Source: Cerioporus squamosus (lineage: Eukaryota > Basidiomycota > Agaricomycetes > Polyporales > Polyporaceae). From it: DNA of 49,428 nt. Positions within the stretch are counted from its first letter, which is position 1; the number at the start of each line of letters is the position of its first letter. Made by a program: the position numbers and the translations under genes. The stretch spans positions 1 to 49,428 of the forward strand of contig JABYQS010000234.1 of assembly GCA_022592435.1 (NCBI GenBank), in the 5' to 3' direction. Below the pieces are notes generated by a model. It had not been told where the DNA came from, ran no database searches, and was given only the letters and a program-made list of their open reading frames with translations. Positions 32,301 to 43,172 of this stretch are shown one piece after another.

Positions 32301-34293
32301 GCGACTCACAGTCCTTATCTGGGAAGCAGAGATTCAGGACATCAAGACATATGTGGTGCGTCAGATATAGTGCAACAGTCATCTTACGGGGAGCTTACGA
32401 TAATATCTTAGGTCGACCTTCGTGCAGCAATCAACGAGGTCCTCGACTTCGCGGCGGCCATGAGCCCCGGCCTCATCACCGAGAAGAATAAGTTTCATAT
32501 TCTTCTGCACCTCCCAGATCATGTCCTGCGTTTCGGCTCTTCTCTCCTCTTCTCAACGGAGCGATACGAATCTTTCAATCACATCTTCCGCTTGTGCTCA
32601 ATTCACAGCAACCGGCAGGCCCCAAGCCGGGACATCGCAAATGCATTCGCACACCAGGAGCGATGCCGTCACGTTCTCACAGGCGGTTATTGGTTGGACA
32701 AGAGCTCCCAGCGCTGGGTCTGTGCAAGTCCAGCAGTTCTCAGACATCTCCATGCCACCCCCGGAGATGCTCGTCTTCTCGGGGTTGATGTCCCTGTCCG
32801 CTCTACCATTGGGGATATGCGTCTCCCACAGGACGCGAAGTCTCCGACAGGTAGTGCTCCCAGTCAGCGTGCTCCACCGCGAACATGGAGGGAATTAGAG
32901 TGCTCGAAACTCCTACCTTCATCAGTGGCGACAAATCTCACAGGGCGATGGAGGAGAGGAGGAACGGTTGTTGTTCGGAACGGAGATGTGGTCGCCCCTG
33001 GAGCCGAGATCCTTGTGCACCCGAGCAATATCGCCCTTCCCCGGCTTCCTCCACAGACAGACGACGTGGACTCCACTCAGGTATGGACCTTGCACTTGCG
33101 TTCACTTGAACAACCTCTCTAACTTGAAGTCATCGTGTCGGCAGGCTCCTATAATGTTCGCTTCCGTTCTCGACCTCCTGATCTCAGACAGCCCCCGTGA
33201 ACATCCTTCGTGGGTTGTCGTACGCATTTCCAGGCTTGGTGACACCCCGCACTGCAAGCTGAAAATGCCAACACTCTTCCGTGATGGAAGTGTACACCTA
33301 GTCCGCGGCGAGGTACGCTGTCAATCCATAGCATGTTCCTGATGCAAACTTACGCTCTTCGAGGACATTCTATGCGCTGTAAATGTCCAACATGACTGCT
33401 CTCTGATGAAGTGCGCAGCAACCGGAACTGAGGCTCTCGCGCAAGAGCGAGAGTTAACCACACGAACACGAGCAATCATAGAACATAAGGACAACGTGCA
33501 CTACGTGATCAATACTCTGACTCTACACAATCAACATTTCCTACGCATGGCCGTGCCAGCCGCTCTGCTGAAGTACCACTCTTACTTCGCTGATCGCCAC
33601 GCAATTCACAAGCACGCGGCCGAGTCTCTTCGGGACAACAAACTGCAGAAGAAACTCGCACGCGAGGCTCTCATACGCAAGAATGCGGAGGCAGCTCTGC
33701 GCGCGATCAATCCTGCGGCCGCAGCTGACATCCTCGGACTGGACGGCGAGACCATCCCATCTACAGAAGTATCCTCTCCCGACGAAGATGGCCGCACCCC
33801 GCCCGAAGAGGATGACAGCACCCTGTCCCCTGACTTATCTGCCCCTCATGCCACTGTCTCCATCGACACGACATCTGCAGACACCCATGTCAATGTAGCC
33901 AACCCCATGGAAGTCCCGTCAGCACCGCCCGTCGATCTCCATGTTCCGGAGGCTGGCCCAAGAGGCCCGCGGCGACGTCATGCGCACAATGCACCTCCGC
34001 CACCTTCAGTCTTGCCAGCGGCTGACCTCTCGGGCATGGGACAGGGTGTTGGACGTGGACACGGTCGCGGACGCGGCCGAGGGCGTGGTCGAGGGCAGGA
34101 AGGAGGGCAGGGCCGGGGTGGACGAGGCAGAGGAGGTCGTAGTGGCCGACATAGTGAGCCACTGCCAGACAGACCAGCTGCAGAACAGCATCAGTCCGTG
34201 GCCGCTCCTGTCCGTAAACGCCGCAAGGTGGCAGTCGCAGACCCTGTTGCTGCTGCTGCTCGCGATGCAGACATTCGATCTGCGTTTTCTTAA
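29385..34293 (+). CDS. Transposase-like protein of the 8.65-kb element with RG-rich C-terminal tail
   Basis: The product belongs to a repeated Agaricomycete family, usually annotated as hypothetical, that I associate with Plavaka/CACTA-like transposons. Start 29385: exon 1 (29385–29430) splices at GTGTGT to 29490, giving a zinc-finger-like RCKLCSTKWMKLGNLRAHEA with later HQE. Traced exons continue 30097–30185, 30246–30479, 30548–30811, 30870–30975 and 31045 onward, all in phase. Diagnostic blocks are ECLPLIVFIDDVSGNTSKQW, HFVATSPHASPMEI, LPGDNPMQAELCSHIGLKGN with FCRCC, DTPVEPLHTHLLGIVKYFW, STERYESFNHIFRLCSIHSN and NAFAHQERCRHVLTGGYW. The last exon (from about 33406) ends in an acidic linker, then GRGHGRGRGRGRGRGQEGGQ (about 34050–34120), then a basic RKRRK motif that could be a nuclear signal. 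Acidic positions in the core could form a DDE site, but which ones cannot be fixed here. Confidence 0.8.
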
Positions 34294-34374
34294 CCACATA
34301 GTCAGCCAATAAATCCATATGCATGAATACACGTCATACGTGCCTATATACATGCAACTGTAATAATAGCCACG

Positions 34375-36223
34375 ATGAGCCACGAACACCCAATGCCCGC
34401 CATTGAGTGTACTCACCGTCGACCGACGAGGCTGCCGCCCCAGGCCGTGTCACACTGTGACACTCCGCCGGACCTCACGCAAACGGCCCCTGATGTCCTC
34501 TTCGGTGCACCATCTCCCGCAACCATCCCCTCACGTCAACCTCTGCTGCGGGCGGGGATGGAGCAGCTCATCGCCCAGTTCAACTACACCGCCCAGGGTA
34601 CTATGCAGGAGCCGCCATCTGGCAGCGAGTTCAACCTGCAGCAGCCCATGCCGGTTACCACGTCAATCTCGGGCAACACCTTCTCGTTTCCGGTGACCAC
34701 CACCCCAGGCCCCAGCACGGCCAATATGTCCGGAGCGCAGACCGAGGATGGAGAGCTGTTGCTAGTATGTGCCCAAGAGTATCCCCTGCGCGCATTATCC
34801 TGATTAAAATTTTCAGAACGACATCCAGGGTGACGGTGAGGAACAGACGCGCTCACCATGAGCACCATATGAGGCGCACACCTGACCACAGAGGGCGCAG
34901 GAACAACCTCCACATCTGGAGCAACGACCAGGATGTCGACCCCCTACAACTCGAACCGCATCCACGGCCGAGACGACGACGACGACGGCGATTTTGGAGC
35001 ACCACCCAGGCTGCGAGTGCCTGGACAGCTACTCCGTTCTGTAACCCAGGAGAAAGCCCAGAAACAGGGGCTGACTGCAGAGCAGATATCCGACACGTTG
35101 GACTTCTGTGAAGTGCGTGAATATCTCCCTCCCATTCCGACGCTTCTCACAATGCACTCACGTTGTGCAGCTGTCCCCGGTTGCCATGCTCATCAACCTC
35201 AAGATCCACCTCTTCAAAAATGAGAACGAGTTACTCCGACGGTTCCTACGCATCTTCGTGCGACACCCTGACTTTGCAGTAAGTCAATCATGTCCCTGCC
35301 AGCGGTGATCCCCATCAAGCCATACCTGTGCGTAGACCCGCCTCAAGTCCTTTGTGGCAGCGGCTTTGCTTGCCCCTGTTGCTCCTGCATATCTTGATCA
35401 AGTCTATACATCCCTCGCGGTCAGTTACCCTTGCATATGGAGCCCAAGATCCCAAAACACTCACAGATTCTGTAGCTCCATCTCGAGAAGAACGTAGAGA
35501 GCCTTCTAGGCCTGTCGCCTTCGTGTCGCCGGGACCCAGCTGACTGGATGCTCGTAAAGTCGGCACTTGTGGATGCTCTCAGCCAGGAGCGCTCTGCAAT
35601 GAAGCGCAAGGTCCGTTGCATGACCTTCCTTGCAAGGTACTGACATTGACTATGAGCAGATTGACCTAGCAGTACGGAACAAGCAAGACATATACAGTTT
35701 CACCCAAAGCATGATGTCCCACGATGTCCGTCCCAAGCAAGCGCACTGGGGCAGGTTCGCGTTCCTGGTACGTGCGCGTGCCTCTCATTGACCTCTGCTC
35801 CCACTGACATCTTATCATAGCGCAACTGTGCTTTCATTGTGAAAGAAGAGAAGATCAAGATGGGATACTGGAAGTTCGTCGACATGAAGTTGAAGCAAGT
35901 CCGACTAACCGCCAGGACTGCATCTCCAGAAAGCGAGGCCGGGCGGAAGCTCTCCGAGACGACGTACGTGCATTGATACTACAGCTCAATAAATATATAT
36001 ACTCACATGCTTCCGATACAGCTTCTTCGCCACCATCCTGAGCCGCGACATTGTCCGTTATCCCATCAAGTCCGGGGCAGTAGCCAAGCAGACGTACACC
36101 AACGAAGGTGTGACCGAGTTACAGGCATCCATCGAGAGGGTTGTTGGAAGGATCGTCTTAGACGACAGCGTCATTCGTCCGGACGATGCGCCAGTGGAGG
36201 AGGATGGCGAGGAGCAAAGTTGA
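34375..36223 (+). CDS. Second large protein of the transposon, function unknown
   Basis: The start at 34375 lies 82 bp after the transposase stop. The N-terminus is Pro/Thr/Ser-rich and low in complexity (to about residue 150). A splice at GTATGT (34765) leads to NDIQGD, and another intron (34841–34900, GTGAGG…CACAG) removes an in-frame stop. The conserved part follows: RIHGRDDDDDGDFGAPPRLR, QLLRSVTQEKAQKQGLTAEQ, SPVAMLINLKIHLFKNENEL, RNKQDIYSFTQSMMSHDVRP, WGRFAFLRNCAF, TFFATILSRDIVRYP and a C-terminal acidic tail. Such a second ORF commonly accompanies this transposase family. Its role (DNA binding or assembly) is inference. Introns are about 50–65 nt and phases agree where checked. Confidence 0.65.
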
Positions 36224-36642
36224 GGGAGTACCGCGCAAAGTTGCTGCCAGCTGGCGACGGCGGCCAAGGTCGTGGGAACTTGCCAAACGTGTATCGCTGT
36301 ATCTATTCTATGCCAATGCATCTCGAGAGCGCATCTCGTGAACATCTCCTCGCTTGCTCGTCCATCGGGGTTCCATCGCAACGTCCTGCGCCCATACCAG
36401 CAATCCTGAACGAGCAGGGAACGAGGAACCCTCGCTGGCCTAGGCGCTTAGTGAACTACGGCAGCCATACTGCGCCAGGCTGTGAGAAAGGTTTAACAAC
36501 GGACTTGTTCGGTACGGCACTCGAAATATCTGTTCGGCATGGGCTGACTACTTCTAGGAACCAGACCGGAAGACCACCCAGTAGCGATACGGGCTACGGT
36601 ATCGCTGCAGTACTGCTATCCATACTCCACGCATATCCGAGG

Positions 36643-36657
36643 CACCCGGCGGTGTAG
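36643..36657 (-). repeat. Right terminal inverted repeat of the 8.65-kb transposon
   Basis: CACCCGGCGGTGTAG on the plus strand, the inverted partner of 28010–28024. Confidence 0.8.
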
Positions 36658-37279
36658 ATAATATCCGAGAACAGCAGTCAGCCGGAGGGTCGCGGTGGCG
36701 CATACACAGTCTGCTGTCTTACCCTCGTATGTACGTGTGCAGGTATGCTTCCCCAGCAGATCCTGCGCTCCCGCCCCAGGCAAGGGGCCAGAACCAGAAC
36801 GGAAACCCGCGGTTGGCAGTACCAAGACCAGTAACACCAGGATAGCCACTGCCATAGAACCTGAATAACGAGCCTGCTCATTAGCAACAGCCACTGAAAA
36901 CATCGAGCGAGTCGTACCAAGAACCATAGACATCCTGCCGCGTCCCGCCATCATACGTGCGACCCGCGAACGGTTGTCCCTCCGGTATCGTTCTGACCTT
37001 CGAGACGCCGTTGCCAGAGGTTGTGGCGCCGGACTTCCCGAGCCCTGGGGCAAACGCAGGCGCAGGCACTGCGTCCGCACTACCGTCGCTGCTGCCCGTG
37101 CTCCCTCCGTGCCCACTCCCGCCTTCCCCGAACCCGCCAGCGTGGCCCTCGCCACCACTCGCGTGCGCGCCACCGCCTCCTCCGCCCTTCGGCGCCGGGA
37201 GAGGGCTGCGGGGCTGGAAGCGGCTGGTCCAGGATCGGTACGACGAGCGCGCGTAAGCGGATACGACGGGGATGCGCAT
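36658..37279 (-). pseudogene. N-terminal half of the GPI-anchored-type protein gene split by the transposon
   Basis: Exon 1 (37279–36918) begins MRIPVVSAYARSSYRSWTSR and runs through a Gly/Ser-rich region (GGGGGGAHASGGEG) to IPEGQPFAGR. A 57-nt intron leads to exon 2 (36860 to about 36723) with YGSGYPGVTGLGTANRGFPF and EAYLHT. These match exons 1 and 2 of the paralogue at 38753–39311. The second intron is cut at 36658 by the transposon. The exon-2 end carries about two extra bases relative to the paralogue's phase, a small later lesion. A TATA-like box 72–77 bp upstream supports the start at 37279. Confidence 0.8.
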
Positions 37280-37350
37280 GAGGTAGATGAGATAGGTGAG
37301 GGACGACTCGGACTGAGGTCAGTGAGGACTGCACTCATCCGCAGGAGGTA

Positions 37351-37356
37351 CTTATA
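37351..37356 (-). promoter_or_regulatory. TATA-like box of the split gene
   Basis: TATAAG on the minus strand, 72–77 bp before the ATG at 37279; same spacing as its intact paralogue. Confidence 0.5.
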
Positions 37357-38227
37357 GTGAACCCGTGGGAAGGGGCAAGGGTTGTGTATGGTGTTGAGTA
37401 GGGCAACATCGTGGCATGCGATTGAGGTCTGAAGCAAGAGGCAATAGGTATTGTCAGTCATGAAGAGCGCCCTGGTCGCGAAGGCGTGTCCCCGCCCTTC
37501 CTGAGACAATAAGTCCGACCGACTGCGCCCCTTCCGCTGCGTGGACAGTCGCAAACATCGCGCTGCGTCTCGCCGGTAACCTGAAAGCAGATGCGAGCGG
37601 GTCCGTAAACTGGTTCTCCTTTCGCGGAGAATGGAGCTCACCTGGCACGTTTCGCGGCTGCCTGGCGATACTCAGACAAAGTGGAGGGGTGTGAAATTAT
37701 CACATGTACGGGCACAGACGAGATCATGGCGTTGGAGTCGATGAGGCACTCTGCAACTGGCGCTGGGAAGGGGACGGCGTGCCATGGCGGCGCATTTTCA
37801 AGTTAGCGACGAGGGACTGCATGTCTGCAACTCTGCATAGCGCGGCGTGTCCCTGCATTTGTCGCGACCACAGATCTTACCGGCTACGCCCCCAGGAGGG
37901 CCTCGATGGTCGCAAAGGTTACTCACCGCCCGGTGTAGCAAGTGCCCTAGGTAAACTTCTGCATGAGCTGGTGCTCTGAACAAGAAGTGAGCTCACCTAG
38001 CACGTGTCGCCTCTGACCAGCAACTCGCGGACAGCTTTGCAGGAACAGCGTGTATAGGCTACACTAAGCACTAGACATATCTGAAGCTTATCGTAGAGAT
38101 CCTAAGCCTGTACACAAACCAAGACGGGTATGAACGACAACAGACCGAGAGCCACAGACTATGATACATGATGCAAAAGACAGATGAAGAGCACAGGGGC
38201 GGCATCGACGAGGTCGGGGAGGTGCAA
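37357..38227. other. Intergenic, no gene seen
   Basis: This lies between the promoter of the split gene and the 3' end of its paralogue. Only short open frames without family features are seen. Confidence 0.5.
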
Positions 38228-39311
38228 TCAGAAGAACGAAGACATGCACCAGAGCACATACACGAGGCCAACGGCACCCACACTCGACACGGACAGCCGC
38301 GAAGCAGAGTCCTCGAAGAGCGGGACTGCCTCGCCTATCGTCGCGTTCATGCAATTCAGGAGGGTCTGGTCGACATTGGAGGGGAGCGGCGGGGCCGTGG
38401 CGTTCGCGTCTCCCGTCAGTGCAGCGGTGTCGTTGTAGCCGTCGAGCGTGAGCACGACGCTGCTCGCGCGGTAGTACTGGATGGCTTGTTCGGGAAGAGG
38501 GTCGGTGACGGCGCCGTTGAACGCAGAAGGTGTCTGTGATGAATTCGACGCGAAGGAACAATTTGAGGATATGGATGCGATGAGTGCGGTGACGGTGGTG
38601 TTGTCAGCGACAACGTGGAAGGTAGAGTTCGTCGTGTTGGAGGAGAATGCGGCTTGGGTCATCGGGCCGCCAGGCCGACTTGAGTTATTCGGCTCTCCAT
38701 ACTGCAGGTATGGTTGGTCGTCTAGCTACACGAGGGTACGCGGATCACTCACTTCGTTGTTGTTGTGCAGATACGCTGCGCCATATCCCAGACCGCCACC
38801 CCACACGAGAGGCCAGAACACGAAGGGGAAGTTGCGCCCTGACGTACCGAGACCACTAACCCCCGGGTACCCACTCCCGTATTGCCTGCAGCGAAACACC
38901 CTCAACACGAAGGTTCACGAGAGACCACAAGACGGTCAAGACTCACTGGTTGCCATAGATAGAACCGCGAGTAGCGCCACCCGACTGGCGTCCCGCGAAG
39001 GGCTGGCCTTGAGGGATGGAAACGACCTTGGTAGTCCCAGAACCGTACGAGACGGCTGACGACCGTCCGGCGGTCGAACCGGGCACAGAAACTGAGGACC
39101 CACGACTGCCCACACTCCCGCTTGATCCCGAGCTGCCACTGCTGCCTGAGCCCTTGCTGCCACCTGAACTGCCAGAACTTCCTGACCTTCCCGATCCCGA
39201 TGACCCAGAAGAACCGCTCTTTCCCCCGCCTCCTTTCCCACCACCTCCCTTGCGACGATAGAGGCGTTGCGTTGACTCTGAGTCCCTGCTGGATATACCG
39301 GGAACAAACAT
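38228..39311 (-). CDS. Gly/Ser-rich, probably GPI-anchored protein, intact copy
   Basis: Exons 39311–38947, 38885–38753 and 38701–38228 give 323 residues with introns of 60 and 50 nt. Residues about 20–75 are Gly/Ser/Lys repeats (KGGGGKGGGGKSGSSGSSGS). Then come VVSIPQGQPFAGRQSGG, a Gly/aromatic block (YGSGYPGVSGLG, FPFVFWPLVWGGGLGYGAAY) and a sequon-rich domain (FSSNTTNSTFHVVADNTTVT, YYRASSVVLTLDGYNDTAAL). The C-terminus is hydrophobic (VGAVGLVYVLWCMSSFF), as for GPI attachment. No clear N-terminal signal peptide is seen from this ATG, which weakens the surface assignment; the hydrophobic central block might serve as a membrane segment. A TATTTAAC box lies 65–72 bp upstream. The function of this basidiomycete family is unknown to me. 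Confidence 0.75.
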
Positions 39312-39375
39312 GTTGGGCGACTGAAGCGTTTGCGGGTGTCGTGAAGTGCAGAGAGAACAACTGAAGACTAGCAGA

Positions 39376-39383
39376 GTTAAATA
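39376..39383 (-). promoter_or_regulatory. TATA-like box of the gene at 39311
   Basis: TATTTAAC on the minus strand, 65–72 bp upstream of the ATG. Confidence 0.5.
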
Positions 39384-40308
39384 GGATGGAGGTAGAAGCT
39401 GGGCAAGACGGCACAGTACTGTACCCGGTTACGCCCCACCGCGGCCCCACGCGGCTCGCGGTCTTTGCGGGGGCAGTGCGTACTGCGCACAGCCACCGCT
39501 ACTACCTACTTTCAATATAAGTTAAGTAATAAGCCTCAGTAAGTCAGTCCGACCTCTCATTAGCACCCGGCCCGTCCATGGCAAAGACAGATCTACTCCT
39601 GAATCCACTAGCCCCCCGTTGCACACGAACTCAAGTCGGCTTCTGGGAGACTCTGTTGTACCCTATACAAGTAACTATCTTGAATGCTCCCTGCCACTGA
39701 CGCTGCGCCCAAGTCACGGACCTTGGTGCAGTGCCCCACTGGCAAGGCCACATGAGTTCCCCTGTCAGTGGCCGGACTCGGCATGCGTTCAGTAGGTTCC
39801 TGTAGAAAGGTACCGGGAGCTAACTGTAGGCCTCCTGATATGTGCATTCTCAGGAACATAGCATCGTTCTCTCGCGAGTCGCGAGAACCAGATAGTATTC
39901 ACTCCAATCCGTTCTCCAACGGCTCATGTGCTCGACACATCTACCGAGGCTAACGACACCGCTTCGGTAATCCGAGGCCGTCCGCTACGCGACTGTACGA
40001 CATCTCATCGCCACACGACTATCGGAGTAACTCGTGAGCACGTCCACCTCTGCCTATGGCGACACGCAGTTGAACTGATAACACTCGGGCAGTCAGGCAT
40101 GTGCAGCAGAGAACAGAAGAGGTATGTCAAGTAGGCTCGCTCAAGTTGCTCCCTTCGCCATCTCGTCACTCAATCAACTCGAATTCTCATTATACGGCGA
40201 GGCCGATCGCGCCGGCCACAGCTTTGTAGATCAGGCGACTCTAAACCGGGCGGCTCGCTATGGCAGCCGGGCCTCGTGCTAGGAAAAGGTGTTTAAATGC
40301 GATCAGCC
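39384..40308. other. Intergenic, no gene seen
   Basis: Short open frames only. No tRNA cloverleaf, repeat or element ends were recognised. Confidence 0.5.
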
Positions 40309-42687
40309 TCAGCGTCTGCAACCGTGTTTCTCCTTGTGCTCCGGCCAGCCGTTCTTCTGGCAGGTCGGCGTGCAATAGAACACCCGCCCACCACATGAAC
40401 CTAACCGCCACACGAGCGTCAGCAACCGCGTTGTAACACAAAACTGGAACAGCAAGGTGCGACGGACCTCCGCACTTCTTGTAGATTCCCACCGCGTTGC
40501 AGACATAGCAAACCTGCCACGGTCCCAGCTGCGCGGTCCGCTTCTCGTCCTCCCAGTCGACGCCTTCGAACAGCCCCCTGGTACGTCGACCACGAGCTGC
40601 CAGATGTCGCCATAGCTCCGTGTCACCTCGGACTTCCCAGCCGGCACCCAGTCCGTGTTCGTGTACCCACCGAAGAGGTACATCTTCCCGGTCGCGGAAT
40701 CTGTCAACAGTTGACCTTGCGCGCGGTACGTCGGGAAGCTGGGCGTGATGACCTGGCGCCAGCGCGGTGCAGGCGAAGAGTGGTCGAGGATGAAGGTGTC
40801 GGAGAAGTAGTGGAAGCCGTAGCACACCCCCGAGCTCGGCTCGGCATAGAACGGGAGCGCGGGGTTGTAGCCGCCGAACATGACCGTGGAATTGATCTTC
40901 GGGTTCTGTGTGTCGTGTGCAGCAAGGTGAGCACGAGGTCATATACGAGCAAACACACGGGCATGCACTCACGTAGCAGAGAGACATCTCGGCGCGAGGG
41001 CACGGGATATTTCCCGCAACACGCTCCCGCCGCCACTCCTTCTTGGCGATATCCCACGACCAACAGTCGTCGTACGCGAACCCGTCCGAAGACGCGAACT
41101 CCTGGCCCTTCAGCTCCGCCGCCTGTCGGTCCGCCATACCGTACATAATGTAGATCTTCTCCTGCTTCCCGTCGACCCAAGATGCCAGGTTCTTCCTCGG
41201 GCCCGGCCAGTCGTGCGTCGGAATCAGCGGCTCCACATCAAACGCCCCATTGAGCCGCGTCCAAGTCTTCTTCTCGATATCCAGCACTGCGAACAGGTCG
41301 CTCCCGATGTCGCGCTCGCACTTGCCCCCGAAGACGTACATCTTCCCGTCGACGATGTGCGTGACGTAGTCGTACACGAGCTGGGACCACGGCCACTCGG
41401 CACGTCCGCCGCGCGCGTTGAGAAAGTGCGTCTGGATGCGTCCCCAGCGCTCGCGCTCGAGATCGAAGTAGTCGACGGTGGCGTAACCGCGGAAGAGGTA
41501 TGCTTTGCCTTTGTAGACGGCCATCTCGCTGTTCAGGAACGGGGTACTGTAAGACGGAAGCTCTCTCCAGGCGTTGAGCCTGACGAGGTCGAGACACCAG
41601 AGGTCCTTGTACACATCGAAGGTCCCGCTGCGCTGGCCACCGCAGACGTAGAGCCGACCTGAAGACGGACGATCAGCAAGATGTTCGCATCATACGTCAA
41701 CAACAGCGAGCGGTTACTCTTGTATATAAAGCATGCGTGGGCCATGCGAGACGCGATCTTCGACGCAACCTGAATCTTGAGCTTCTGCCACGCGCCGCGC
41801 ACCTGCAACGCGGGCTCCGTGACAGATGCGCTCCGATGAGTCGAAGGATCGGGGTGGCGCATCTCCGTCGTCGCGTGGAACGTCGAGAGGGGAAGTTCTT
41901 CCTGCCGCAGTGCATACTGATCGGTGCGCGATGGCAAGCTCTTGATCAGGTCGTTCCCGAGATTGCGGCAGTACGCGGCTGCGCCCGTGTTCCCGAGCTT
42001 CAGGAAGACGTCCGAAGCAGTGAGGAGGCCCATGAGCCGCTGGCGGTGGAACTCCAGCACTGGAGGAACTGGATGGTACGGATCCCAGTCTGATAAGTGA
42101 TCCGAGTCAAACAGAGTACGACGTGCTCAGTGAATGCAGTCGCGTACCGAATTGAGGAGCAGCTTTGAAGCGTGCGTTCTTGTGCAACACGTCGACTTCC
42201 GTGCACCAGTCCAGTGCCTGTGACACGTCAGCGTTCCATATCGACAAAGATCAAGGAGAATCCTGACCTCAACGAACTTCCCCCGTTCGTACAAGCAGCG
42301 CGATACGCCGTTGGCGCACGTCATCGCCGTCAGACAGTCGTCCATCGTGAACCTGAGATACACGGCGCATCTCACGCCGCCATCGTTCGTCGCATCAATC
42401 GGGACCTTGAGGTTCGTGTCCAGGAGATGGGCGAATGCCTCCGCGAACTTGTCCCCGGCCCTCCTGAACTTCTTTTCGCGCTCGAAGCCTTCAGCCTCTA
42501 CCAGCGCAAGCTTGCATTTGGCTTCGCGATATCGCCGTTCTGCAAGGGAAGACAATGATGAGTTGTCGGTTTTCCGCCATTATTCCCGGAACACACCTTC
42601 CATGTCAAGCCGGCGCAGATACTCGATAAAAGCTGCCTCGAGCTGCGAACTGTCGAGCACACTGTCTGAGCCCACCTTGTCTGCCAT
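40309..42687 (-). CDS. Kelch-repeat protein with N-terminal helical region and C-terminal MYND zinc finger
   Basis: Exons: 42687–42597, 42539–42268, 42217–42148, 42089–41718, 41658–40973, 40905–40468 and 40400–40309. Introns are 50–67 nt and phases agree to exon 6. Residues about 1–270 are helical, TPR-like (YREAKCKLALVEAEGFEREK, LTASDVFLKLGNTGAAAYCR). Kelch blades follow (RLYVCGGQRSG, KAYLFRGY, KMYVFGGKCERDIGSDLF, VMFGGYN, KMYLFGGYTNTDW). The MYND finger at the end has CYVC, KKCGG, CGGRVFYC and CQKNGWPEHKEKHGC with the usual Cys/His spacing. MYND domains mediate protein–protein contacts. Between LVVDVPG and LFEGVDWEDEK one base is missing in a run of five G near 40573, shifting frame just before the MYND domain. 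This is either a real lesion or a sequence error. Confidence 0.85.
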
Positions 42688-43172
42688 GCTCGTTTGGTAC
42701 ACGAGATAGCTGGTTGTAAGAGGTGGTAGCAATCTGCAGAGACTCGACCGCGTCAGTATCCACGGGCCACCTCGACGGGACCAACATTCATGCGATACGC
42801 GATGATCACGTGATCCGACTCTAGTCAAAGCCGCAGGAGGCCGCAGGACGGTGAACTGCGAGTCGCGACGGGACTTGGAGAAAGCCCTGCAACTCCGGAG
42901 CTAAGAGATCACGCACGAGCGACGAAAGGCTCTCGGAGCGCAGTAGCGAATTACTCTGCTGGTACTGGTATAAAAGACCGACAAGACGGTCGTTGATTCA
43001 AGTCCCAACTGAAATTCGAAAGGACAGGCATCGGTGAACCGTGCCACTCGGGATAGCTCACACTGATCGTGCACTGGTAGTACTCGTACATATCCTGAAA
43101 CTGTGCCCCACCAATCGAGAACCGCATACAAGGAGACCCAGGAAAAAGAATAGTACTGTAAGCCCGATCGCC
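42688..43172. other. Intergenic, no gene seen
   Basis: Holds the promoter side of the Kelch–MYND gene and the 3' end of the first DUF1996 gene. No conserved frame. Confidence 0.5.

Larger units (their letters stand above)
28010..36657 (+). mobile_element. 8.65-kb autonomous-looking DNA transposon of a basidiomycete CACTA/Plavaka-like type
   Basis: The ends are 15-bp inverted repeats with one mismatch: CTACACCACCGGGTG at 28010–28024 and the complement of CTACACCGCCGGGTG at 36643–36657. The flanking triplets are GTA (28007–28009) and ATA (36658–36660). This may be a 3-bp target duplication with one change, as expected for CACTA-type elements. Both boundaries coincide with the break in a gene whose intact paralogue lies at 38228–39311, which fixes the element's extent independently. 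It carries three plus-strand genes, 28354–29049, 29385–34293 and 34375–36223, with intact splicing phases. The superfamily name rests on recollection of the repeated Agaricomycete protein family and on the TIR/TSD pattern, not on a search. Confidence 0.8.

Noticed and set aside
36881..37357. Plus-strand Pro/Arg-rich open frames over the Gly-rich region
   Set aside because: They are the antisense of Gly/Ser codons of the split gene.
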